Positions 1-5,505 of a stretch of 6,076 nucleotides of DNA are shown here, piece by piece; position 1 is the first letter of the stretch, and each line of letters starts with the position of its first letter. A model generated the notes under the pieces. It made no database searches. It saw only the letters and a program-made list of their open reading frames with translations, and was not told where the DNA came from. A program made the translations under genes and the position numbers. Source of the stretch: OMOG01 sp041485845 (GTDB taxonomy: Bacteria > Acidobacteriota > Terriglobia > Bryobacterales > Bryobacteraceae); assembly GCA_041485845.1 (NCBI GenBank), contig JBGPKH010000557.1:1-6076 (forward strand), in the 5' to 3' direction.

Positions 1-1
1 C

Positions 2-37
2 ACCGCCAGCGATATTGACTTGATCGACTACCATTAG
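2..37 (+). CDS. higB: C-terminal end of a HigB-type toxin (partial)
   Basis: Only the last 11 codons lie in the window, reading TASDIDLIDYH and then TAG. An ending of the form (D)(V/I)(E/D)(I/L)(V/I)DYH is typical of HigB/RelE-superfamily mRNA interferases encoded directly before a HigA antitoxin, and a higA-like gene begins 10 bases after this stop. The identification rests on this tail plus the neighbour. The catalytic part is off the window, so whether the toxin is intact cannot be judged. Confidence 0.62.
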   Translation, partial: TASDIDLIDYH

Positions 38-47
38 GAGGCCCGCA

Positions 48-335
48 ATGCCCATGAAGAACCCGCCCCATCCGGGCGACCTGATTAGAACCGAAGTCAT
101 CGAGGCCCTCGACCTCAGTGTCTCGAGGGCGGCCGCTATTTTGAAAGTGCGCCGCGCCACGCTCTCCGACCTTCTCAACGGCAAGGCCGCGCTGACCCCG
201 GACATGGCCCTGCGCATCGAAAAGGCGTTCGGCCCGGACATGAACCACCTGCTCCGGATGCAACTCGCCTACGACGTGGCGAAAACGCGGGAGCACGCGC
301 GGGACATCTCGATCAAGCGGTATGTCCCGGCCTGA
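48..335 (+). CDS. higA: HigA-type antitoxin, XRE-family DNA-binding protein
   Basis: This 95-residue protein matches the usual length of HigA/VapI antitoxins, which neutralise a HigB toxin and repress their own operon. It opens with MPMKNPPHPGDLIRTEVIE, the characteristic HigA N-terminus. A helix-turn-helix follows at about residues 25-55 (SRAAAILKVRRATLSDLLNG, with LTPDMALRIEKAFG after it). The C-terminal stretch LLRMQLAYDVAKTREHARD matches the helical tail of the family. An ideal Shine-Dalgarno AGGAGG at 36-41 overlaps the stop codon of the preceding higB and sits 6 bases before the ATG, which fixes the start and suggests coupled toxin-first translation. A second ATG two codons later (54) is possible but less well spaced. 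The family call is firm. Regulation by autorepression is known for the family; the promoter lies outside the window. Confidence 0.88.
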   Translation: MPMKNPPHPGDLIRTEVIEALDLSVSRAAAILKVRRATLSDLLNGKAALTPDMALRIEKAFGPDMNHLLRMQLAYDVAKTREHARDISIKRYVPA

Positions 336-365
336 CGGCGATGGCAGGGATGCCGCGCCCGGGGT

Positions 366-498
366 CACACCTTCCGCGCCACGGGGTATCGAGGTCGCGC
401 AGCGCATGGCCGGGCACTCGAACGCGAAAACCACGGGCCTCTATGATCGGCGAACCGATGATGTGAGCGTTGAGGAAGTCGAGAGGATCGGGATTTGA
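366..498 (+). pseudogene. Decayed C-terminal fragment of a tyrosine recombinase/phage integrase
   Basis: Two pieces of an integrase catalytic domain lie in different frames. Positions 366-386 read HTFRATG, which is the HxxR catalytic box. From about 385 the next frame reads GIEVAQRMAGHSNAKTTGLYDRR and continues to VERIGI and TGA at 496-498. The second piece carries the box II histidine (GHS, codon 415-417) and the nucleophilic tyrosine (LY, codon 442-444). Family members normally have about ten residues (of the type ITAYLENGGT) between HTFRATG and IEVAQ. These are missing here and the frame changes, so a small out-of-frame deletion is the simplest explanation. The N-terminal arm, the first catalytic arginine and the lysine region are absent, because the sequence just upstream is higA. 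It cannot encode an active recombinase. Confidence 0.78.
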
Positions 499-760
499 GG
501 TTAGACTCATATCATGTACGGCCCTGAGGAGTTCCGTCGAAAGCGCGACAGGCTCCGGGCAGAAATCGAAGCCGGTCGAACACCTGAAGGGAAAGCGTGG
601 GCCGGCCGGAAGAAAAACCGAGCAACGACCGGCGGCAATCCGGTTGCCGCCCGCCGCGTCGCCCAAGCGGAGGCGCCACTTCAACCCCCAAGGGGGCAGG
701 AGCATCCAGCGCCATTCCTGCGAGTATACAGATTTGGGGATCAGGCAGACAGTGAAATAG
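499..760. other. Stretch without a convincing gene
   Basis: Between the integrase remnant and the end of the minus-strand small gene there are open frames on both strands, but none has a good ribosome binding site, a recognisable family signature or a protein-like composition throughout. The frame from ATG 514 starts plausibly hydrophilic (MYGPEEFRRKRDRLRAEIEA) and may be a remnant. It then turns Pro/Arg-rich and runs antisense through the small basic gene. A hairpin at 631-651 is listed separately. A short C5-AA-G5 self-complementary run lies at 685-696. Confidence 0.5.
631..651. repeat. Inverted repeat / hairpin downstream of the helicase gene pair
   Basis: GGCGGCAA at 631-638 pairs perfectly with TTGCCGCC at 644-651 across a 5-base loop (8-bp stem). 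Read on the minus strand it lies about 110 bases after the stop of the small basic gene. A T5 run follows (around 615-619), but about 12 bases after the stem, so it is a poor fit to an intrinsic terminator. The function is unknown. Confidence 0.35.
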
Positions 761-919
761 CTACCGCTTGCGCTGTCCTTGCGCCTGGTGGCGGATCTTC
801 TTCTTGGACGCGCCGCGAGCCACGCCCGCCGCGCGTTTTGGCTTGGGCGCCGCTTTCTTGCGCACCGCGCGCTTCAGTTTCTTACGTTCCAGTTTGTCGG
901 TGACGTTCTTCGTGTTCAT
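761..919 (-). CDS. Small Lys/Arg-rich protein translationally coupled to the helicase
   Basis: This is a 52-residue ORF beginning MNTKNVTDKLERKKLKRAVR and ending GQRKR, then TAG. By my count 20 of its 52 residues are Lys or Arg and only three are acidic, and it contains runs such as KKLKRAVRKKAAPKPKR, a composition expected of a nucleic-acid-binding or ribosome-associated tail. Its ATG (919-917) shares one base with the TGA of the upstream helicase gene (921-919), giving TGATG, the classic arrangement for translational reinitiation. The purine-rich AAAAGAAG just before it can act as a weak Shine-Dalgarno. The overlap, the shared strand and the coherent composition argue for a real gene despite its size. 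I do not recognise a named family. It could be a histone-like or RNA-binding accessory of the helicase locus, but that is inference. Confidence 0.68.
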   Translation of the reverse strand: MNTKNVTDKLERKKLKRAVRKKAAPKPKRAAGVARGASKKKIRHQAQGQRKR

Positions 920-3273
920 CAGCTTCTTTTCAGTCCAGCGTACTTTTCCACCAGTTTTTTGAGCCCGTAACGAGGGAAGTTAACTGTGATTTTAGCATCT
1001 TCTCCGTCGCCCTCGCGGCGCACCACCGTGCCCGTGCCATACTTGGGATGCTCCACCGTCATGCCGGCCCGCGCTCCCTTGCGGGGAGGCATCGCCGGAG
1101 GCAAGGGCTTGGTGAGCGGCACGCCGGCCTGGCCGGGTCGAGGGAGCGGTTGGGGCGGCGACTTTTGAGACGCCGGAGGTTTCGGCGCGTTGAACGGCAT
1201 CCCGCGCTCGCCGAAGAACTGGGAGATATTCTCGATCGAATTGTACGTCTTGCCGGTGAACGTGTTGCGCTTGGCCGACTGGCGCACGTCGTAGCGCTCG
1301 GTCAGCAGGTCGACCTCGCCGGCGTCGTCCTGCGGCCCCAGGTTCACGATCAGGTGCGCCGGCACCTCGTTGAGAAACCACGACGGCGTGGAACGCTCCT
1401 GCTCGCCGCCGCCGAAGCGCCTGCGGTACTTCGCCCAGGTGAGGATCAGGCGCTTGCGCGCGCGCGTCATTCCCACGTAGCACAACCGGCGCTCCTCTTC
1501 GAGCGCCTCCTCGGAATTCATCGACCGGCTATGGGGGAACAGACCGAGTTCCAACCCGGACAGGAAAACCACCGGAAATTCCAGGCCCTTGGCATTGTGC
1601 AAGGTCATCAGGGTGACGGGGGCGCGCTCGTCGTATGCGTCGGCTTCCGCCACCAGCGCGGCGTGATCCAGAAAATCGGAAATGCTCTCGCCCCGCTCGG
1701 CCGCTTCGGAGGCCGCGTTGATCAGCTCGTCGAGGTTTTCCAGGCGGGTGTCGGAATCCGGCGTCTTCTCCTGCTCCAGCATGCGGCGGTAGCCGGTGCG
1801 GTCGAGAATGAAACGCAGCAGATCCGGCAGGGAAGAGGAACTGCCCACCAGCGAAAGCTCCTGGATCAGGCTGCGAAACGTCACCAGAGACGATTGCGAC
1901 CGTGTGGAGAGCGCCCGGTCGTCGATGATGCGCGAGATGGATTCCCACAGGCTCAGGCCGTTCTCGCGCGCATACCGCTCGATCTGCTCCACGGTGGTGC
2001 GGCCGATGCCGCGCGCCGGCGTGTTGATCACGCGCAGCAGGCTCACCGAATCGGTATTGGATGCCGACAGCTTGAGGTAGGCGACGGTGTCCTTGATCTC
2101 CGCCCGCTGATAAAAGCTGAAGCCGCCGACCACGTTGTACTTGCGGCCGTAACGCCGCAGCGCTTCTTCGATCTGCCGCGATTGGGAATTCGTGCGGTAG
2201 AGGACCGCGACGGAATCGCCCGGATTCGAAGCCAGGTGTTTCTCGATGGTATCGGCGATGAACAGCGCTTCGTTCTGGTCGTCGTAGCCGGCGTAGAGCC
2301 CCAGCGGCAGGCCGGCATCGGACTCGGTCCACAATTTCTTTCCCTTGCGAGCCTTGTTATTTTCGACCACCGCGCCGGCCGCGGCCAGGATGTTCTTGGT
2401 GGAGCGGTAATTCTGTTCCAGCCGGATGGTGCGGGCGTTGGGATAGTCGCGCTCGAAGTCCAGAATGTTGCGGATGTCTGCGCCGCGCCAGCTATAAATC
2501 GACTGGTCCTCATCGCCCACCACACACACGTTGCGGTGCGACTCGGAAAGCAGGCGGATCAGCTCGTACTGCGTGCGGTTGGTGTCCTGATACTCGTCCA
2601 CCATGACGTAGCTCAGGCGGCGGTTCCAGGCTTCGCGCGTGGCGTCGTCGTGGCGCAGCAGGCGCACGGCTTCCAGCAGCAGGTCGTCGAAATCCAGCGC
2701 GTTGGCGGTGCGGAGGGCCTTCTCGTATTCCTCGAAAACGGCCGCGAGGCGTTCGGTTTCGGTATTGACCGCGCTCTTGTAAATGTCTTGCGGCGTTTCC
2801 TTGTGATTCTTCGAGTGGCTGATTTTGGAAAGCGCCGCGCGGTATTGAAGGAACTCTTTTTCGTCCAGACCCAGGGCGCGATACACGGCCTTGACGATGC
2901 CGAGCTGGTCCTCGTCGTCGTAAATGCTGAAGCGCCTGGTGAAGCCGGGACGGACGCGCGCCAGCGGATCGCCATCGCGGCGCAGGAGCCTCACGCAGAA
3001 AGAATGAAAAGTGGAGACGTTGGGCGAGGAGTCCAGCCGGACGTCCTCCAGCAAAGCGGAAACGCGCTCGCGCATCTCGTTCGCGGCTTTGTTGGTGAAG
3101 GTGACCGCCAGCACGGCGGACGGAGGCACTCGCCGCGAGGTGATAATGTGCGCGATCCGGTGCGTGATGACTCGCGTCTTACCACTGCCCGCGCCGGCGA
3201 GGATGAGGAGCGGTCCCTCCGTGTAACCGACCGCTTCCTTCTGCTGCGCATTCAAGCCTTTGAGGAAGTCCAT
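919..3273 (-). CDS. pcrA: PcrA/UvrD-type superfamily 1A DNA helicase
   Basis: A full-length 784-residue ATP-dependent 3'-5' helicase for nucleotide excision repair and removal of obstacles ahead of replication. All SF1A motifs are present: Q motif LNAQQKEAV (7-15), Walker A AGAGSGKT (26-33), Ia TFTNKAANEM (58-67), Ib TFHSFCVRLLR (88-98), Walker B VDEYQDTN (225-232), III GDEDQSIYSWRG (253-264), IV LEQNYRST (285-292), V TLMTLHNAKGLEFP (554-567) and VI RRLCYVGMTRARKRL (595-609). A Pro-rich linker at about 697-731 leads to a C-terminal Tudor-like domain (about 737-783, EHPKYGTGTV...FPRYGLKKLVEKYAGLK), which in PcrA/UvrD contacts RNA polymerase. The N-terminus MDFLKGLNAQQ is the family start, although no clear Shine-Dalgarno precedes it. 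An extended -10-like TGCTAAACT lies 20-28 bases upstream on the same strand, with no good -35. The stop overlaps the next gene. PcrA and UvrD cannot be told apart from sequence alone. Confidence 0.96.
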   Translation of the reverse strand: MDFLKGLNAQQKEAVGYTEGPLLILAGAGSGKTRVITHRIAHIITSRRVPPSAVLAVTFTNKAANEMRERVSALLEDVRLDSSPNVSTFHSFCVRLLRRDGDPLARVRPGFTRRFSIYDDEDQLGIVKAVYRALGLDEKEFLQYRAALSKISHSKNHKETPQDIYKSAVNTETERLAAVFEEYEKALRTANALDFDDLLLEAVRLLRHDDATREAWNRRLSYVMVDEYQDTNRTQYELIRLLSESHRNVCVVGDEDQSIYSWRGADIRNILDFERDYPNARTIRLEQNYRSTKNILAAAGAVVENNKARKGKKLWTESDAGLPLGLYAGYDDQNEALFIADTIEKHLASNPGDSVAVLYRTNSQSRQIEEALRRYGRKYNVVGGFSFYQRAEIKDTVAYLKLSASNTDSVSLLRVINTPARGIGRTTVEQIERYARENGLSLWESISRIIDDRALSTRSQSSLVTFRSLIQELSLVGSSSSLPDLLRFILDRTGYRRMLEQEKTPDSDTRLENLDELINAASEAAERGESISDFLDHAALVAEADAYDERAPVTLMTLHNAKGLEFPVVFLSGLELGLFPHSRSMNSEEALEEERRLCYVGMTRARKRLILTWAKYRRRFGGGEQERSTPSWFLNEVPAHLIVNLGPQDDAGEVDLLTERYDVRQSAKRNTFTGKTYNSIENISQFFGERGMPFNAPKPPASQKSPPQPLPRPGQAGVPLTKPLPPAMPPRKGARAGMTVEHPKYGTGTVVRREGDGEDAKITVNFPRYGLKKLVEKYAGLKRS

Positions 3274-3614
3274 GAAATGGAACTATCTGTGAGTTTAGCA
3301 CGTGGTATTAGTGGACTGCCTTTTTGACGCCTCTTGGCTTTCCCGGTCCGCACTCCGCCGGCCACGATCAGCGCCAGGCCGGTGCGCCGCTCGGCCCGCA
3401 AGACCACCCACAGATAGATGCCGCCGATCGAAACGAACCTCACCGGCGGGGATCGAACTGCCCCGGCGGTCCGGACCACCGGCGGCTTCGAAGTCCCGGG
3501 GACTGCGGGATGCACCAGGAGAAAGACGCGGATCGCAAACATCAGGACGAATGGGCTGATGAACAGACCGATGCACAGGTGCAGATCGCGAGTGATGAGG
3601 TAGAGCTTTTTCAC
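3252..3614 (-). pseudogene. Internally deleted PepSY-type membrane protein
   Basis: The frame opens with GTG (3614-3612) and MKKLYLITRDLHLCIGLFIS, followed by a transmembrane helix at about residues 11-35. This is the hallmark start of PepSY-associated membrane proteins (RDLHLxxGLFISPFVL). After only about 25 residues it jumps to SIGGIYLWVVLRAERRTGLALIVAGG (about 62-87), which resembles the last transmembrane segment of the same family (GIYLWxxLxAERRxGL). Family members normally carry 100 or more residues, including a second membrane segment and a periplasmic domain, between these blocks. An in-frame internal deletion is therefore likely. From about residue 88 the reading is basic and not family-like, and it overlaps the first 22 bases of pcrA, so the original C-terminus also seems lost. 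The gene starts 52 bases after the VKOR-DsbA stop. A tiny expressed two-helix protein cannot be excluded. Confidence 0.66.
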
Positions 3615-3666
3615 GCGTAAGGTGCTCTCGCTTTTGGGAACTCCCTCCGTGGTGGCGGCCCTCAGG

Positions 3667-4821
3667 TCAAATCGATCCCTTGATTTCCTGGCGGATCAGA
3701 AGATCGAGCACCGGAAGGCTAAGATCTTTGACTCTTCGGCCATCCAGGAACACCACCGGTGTTCCATCCACCCCCAAACGCATTCCCAGTTCCACGTCAC
3801 GGGCGACCTTGCTCTGCACGCTCTGCGAAGCGCGATCCCGATCCCATTGTTCCAGGTCGAGTCCCGCGCCGCGGGCGGTGGCCCGGAGTATCTCTTCGGA
3901 CGCCTGCAGCGAGTAGGAAAACAGGCTGTCGTGATAATGCCAGAAGGACTTCTGCAGATGCGCCGCTTCGGCGGCCCAGGCTGCCGCGCAGGCTCGGGGC
4001 TGCATGTCGCCCGCGAGGGCAGGGTTGCAGTCCTTCCCCAACGGATAGTTCTTGAAAACGATGGTCAGGTTGTCACTGTAACGCTCACTCAAACGATGAA
4101 GAATCGGCGCAAATACCTGGCACCAGGGACACTGGAAACTGCTGAAGACCACGAGCCGCACACGGCCATTCGGTTGGCCGAGCACGGCATCCCCAGTCTC
4201 CGGAGTGATGTCGAACATGGGAGCCGAACGGTATGCCGCAATGATCTTGCGAGCGTCGACGCCCGGACGAACCATGGCGGCTTCCAGCAGGGCGCTTGTA
4301 GCCATCGTGACCACGGCAATCAAGGCCCAGGCTTTCCGTGAAAGGAGCGGGGGTGGCTGCCGGTCCTCGATCGTCGCTTGCCGCGAGACGAGTACGAATA
4401 GCGCCGCCATCAGGCCAAGGTTAGCCGCATGGACCAGGAGGCAGGGAACGCATACGGACGTCGCGCCGGAGAATAGCGCCGACGAAAGGGTCACGCTTAC
4501 ACCGGCGCCGGCCGCGACCACCAGGAAGACGGTGCGTGTCGCCCACACGCCGCCGATGGCAAGCACGAAACCCAGCAGGGCGAAGTAGGCAAGTCCCAAG
4601 CCGGCAAGGGGGAATCCATGAAACGACGATGAGGCGCTGGCCAGCGCTTCGTCGCACCCGCTACAGAGCGCGCCGGCGGAAATTGCGGGATGCCATGGCA
4701 GGCGCACACCGCCAATGCCGGCCATGCGCAGCAGCAGGTACCCCGAAAGCAGCCAACCGAAAGCGATCAGTCCGAATGAAAAAGTCCGCCAACGCCGGGC
4801 GCCACCGACTTGATCGAGCAT
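3667..4821 (-). CDS. Vitamin K epoxide reductase-DsbA fusion, disulfide bond formation
   Basis: A 384-residue membrane protein joining the two halves of a disulfide-forming pathway. The N-terminal VKOR half has about five hydrophobic segments (roughly 14-36, 70-92, 97-118, 125-146, 164-184), the outer-loop pair C53-SG-C56 and the quinone-side motif C124-VP-C127. The C-terminal half (about 205-384) is a periplasmic DsbA-like thioredoxin fold with active site C231-PW-C234 in FSSFQCPWCQVF and the cis-proline loop GTPVVFLDG (353-361, P355). Two further cysteines, C265 and C278, sit in the helical insert, as in many fusions of this type. VKOR passes electrons from the DsbA cysteines to quinone, so the protein should oxidise exported thiols. 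All expected redox cysteines are present. No clear Shine-Dalgarno precedes the ATG; a perfect 22-bp palindrome lies 12 bases upstream. It follows a secreted six-cysteine peptide gene on the same strand, a plausible substrate. Confidence 0.92.
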   Translation of the reverse strand: MLDQVGGARRWRTFSFGLIAFGWLLSGYLLLRMAGIGGVRLPWHPAISAGALCSGCDEALASASSSFHGFPLAGLGLAYFALLGFVLAIGGVWATRTVFLVVAAGAGVSVTLSSALFSGATSVCVPCLLVHAANLGLMAALFVLVSRQATIEDRQPPPLLSRKAWALIAVVTMATSALLEAAMVRPGVDARKIIAAYRSAPMFDITPETGDAVLGQPNGRVRLVVFSSFQCPWCQVFAPILHRLSERYSDNLTIVFKNYPLGKDCNPALAGDMQPRACAAAWAAEAAHLQKSFWHYHDSLFSYSLQASEEILRATARGAGLDLEQWDRDRASQSVQSKVARDVELGMRLGVDGTPVVFLDGRRVKDLSLPVLDLLIRQEIKGSI

Positions 4822-4832
4822 GAATATTATGA

Positions 4833-4854
4833 AGGGGCACGCATGCGTGCCCCT
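4833..4854. repeat. Perfect 22-bp palindrome upstream of the VKOR-DsbA gene
   Basis: AGGGGCACGCA at 4833-4843 is followed immediately by its exact reverse complement at 4844-4854. In RNA it would form a strong GC-rich stem with a 4-base loop, ending 12 bases before the VKOR-DsbA ATG and 147 bases after the peptide stop. It could attenuate or uncouple the two genes, or be a copy of a dispersed intergenic palindromic (REP-like) repeat. No T-run follows it, so it is not a standard terminator. Confidence 0.7.
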
Positions 4855-5000
4855 GTCCTTGGGAATGACTGAGTCTCACCCATTTGAGTCACGCCGCTAC
4901 TCACTCTCGAACCGCGACTATAGCGAGCGGCCCGGCAGCGCCTGTAACCAGATTTGCGAAACCCAATGGCATCGGCGTGTGTCCCTGCAACCAGGTTGCT

Positions 5001-5276
5001 CTACTTAAGAGCTTGCAGGCATTCGCCCAAGCTGCTGAAGGGCGGCGGTCCGCCGAAACCGGACATTAAGGTCTTGCAGACGCAGATCGGGCCGTCCCCA
5101 AACGGTACCAGAGAGCCGTGCGCGGCGCATACCACGCAGGCATTGTAGATCGGTTGAGGCAGGTTGAACTGTTTGCAGTACTGAGCTGGGCTGGTGCTGT
5201 TGTCGGCTAAGGCGACCATGGTGAAACTCGCCACAACGAGCAAGAGCATGAACGTCAGAAATAACGCTCTCTTCAT
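5001..5276 (-). CDS. Secreted six-cysteine small protein
   Basis: A 91-residue protein with a clear Sec signal peptide: MKRALFLTFMLLLVVASFTMVALA, basic then hydrophobic, with an ALA|D cleavage site after residue 24. The mature part is about 67 residues with six cysteines at 34, 47, 50, 65, 67 and 86 (spacing C-x12-C-x2-C-x14-C-x-C-x18-C). They are set in NACVVCAAHG, GPICVCKTL and FSSLGECLQALK. An even number of cysteines in a small exported product suggests three disulfides. The frame is open 35 codons further upstream, but that part has no signal features. The Shine-Dalgarno AAGGAGG (5294-5288) lies 11 bases before ATG 5276, and an in-frame TTG lies two bases after the Shine-Dalgarno. The gene has its own promoter and is followed by VKOR-DsbA on the same strand, 179 bases on. 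I do not recognise a named family. A structural envelope protein, an antimicrobial peptide or a redox sensor are all open. Confidence 0.8.
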   Translation of the reverse strand: MKRALFLTFMLLLVVASFTMVALADNSTSPAQYCKQFNLPQPIYNACVVCAAHGSLVPFGDGPICVCKTLMSGFGGPPPFSSLGECLQALK

Positions 5277-5287
5277 ACCCTTCAAAA

Positions 5288-5312
5288 CCTCCTTGTATTT
5301 CTCGTACAAAGG
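5288..5312 (-). promoter_or_regulatory. Leader hairpin that covers the Shine-Dalgarno of the Cys-rich peptide
   Basis: On the minus strand CCTTTGTA (5312-5305) can pair with TACAAGG (5297-5291) across a 7-base loop, with one bulged T. The 3' arm contains the first four bases (AAGG) of the Shine-Dalgarno AAGGAGG (5294-5288). Folding would partly hide the ribosome site, so translation could depend on temperature, a ligand or a protein. This is predicted by eye, without an energy calculation. Confidence 0.4.
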
Positions 5313-5321
5313 CGATTCTTC

Positions 5322-5351
5322 GCTGAAGAGCCCAATCCATGGCCCTTCAGC
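5322..5351 (-). promoter_or_regulatory. Hairpin near the 5' end of the peptide mRNA
   Basis: GCTGAAGGGCC (5351-5341 on the minus strand) pairs with GGCTCTTCAGC (5332-5322) around an 8-base loop: an 11-bp stem with a single G-U wobble. It begins about 10 bases after the predicted transcription start, which fits a 5' stabilising stem-loop or a regulatory leader element. Confidence 0.6.
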
Positions 5352-5367
5352 AAGGAAGGACCAAATT

Positions 5368-5397
5368 ATTCTAGATACCACCCGGCTTTTGTGTCAA
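5368..5397 (-). promoter_or_regulatory. Sigma70-type promoter for the Cys-rich peptide gene
   Basis: On the minus strand TTGACA (5397-5392) is a perfect -35 box and TAGAAT (5373-5368) matches the -10 consensus at five of six positions, with an 18-base spacer. The predicted start is near 5361, giving a leader of about 85 nt before ATG 5276. The surrounding DNA is locally AT-rich compared with its GC-rich flanks. Confidence 0.65.
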
Positions 5398-5411
5398 TAC
5401 AAAAGACGAAG

Positions 5412-5480
5412 GTGTCCGATTATCGAGGTACTAACTAGCACTTTTGGCCACGTGTCGTTTTCCCATCGCCGCAGTTGCCA
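5412..5480. other. Possible relic of an insertion-sequence end
   Basis: The stretch contains TGTCCGATTATCGAGGTACT followed by ACTTTTGGCCACGTGTCG and GTTTTCCCA, then another TTGCCAC. Repeated blocks of the form TTTGGCCAC ... TTTTCCCA resemble the end repeats I associate from memory with IS21-family elements. No transposase gene and no opposite end are visible here, so this is a weak suggestion. No coding content is seen. Confidence 0.22.
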
Positions 5481-5505
5481 CGGGGGCGCTGTCAAACCCG
5501 CCGCC

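Noticed and set aside
685..696. CCCCCAAGGGGG as a terminator or recombination site
   Set aside because: The loop would be too short for the full stem, only four pairs form with a normal loop, and no T-run follows on either strand.
514..903. 129-codon plus-strand frame starting MYGPEEFRRKRDRLRAE
   Set aside because: The first 30 residues look plausible, but there is no Shine-Dalgarno, the remainder is Pro/Arg-rich, and it runs antisense through the coupled small basic gene.
1048..3327. 759-codon open frame on the plus strand, antisense to the helicase
   Set aside because: It is a GC-rich shadow of pcrA: its composition is His/Gln/Arg/Gly-rich with no domain signature, whereas the minus-strand frame contains every helicase motif in order.
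3622..4341. 239-codon plus-strand frame opposite the VKOR-DsbA gene
   Set aside because: Shadow frame: the opposite strand has all VKOR and DsbA motifs, and this frame has none.
4884..5069. Plus-strand ORF with a GIGVCPCNQVALL segment, considered as a second Cys-motif peptide
   Set aside because: It overlaps the real peptide gene antisense, has no signal peptide or ribosome site, and shows no nucleotide similarity to the GPICVCK region of the peptide.
5277..5381. N-terminal extension of the Cys-rich peptide to the ATG at 5381
   Set aside because: The extension would place about 35 non-signal residues before a perfect signal peptide, and it would start inside the promoter spacer (5391-5374), upstream of the predicted transcript start.
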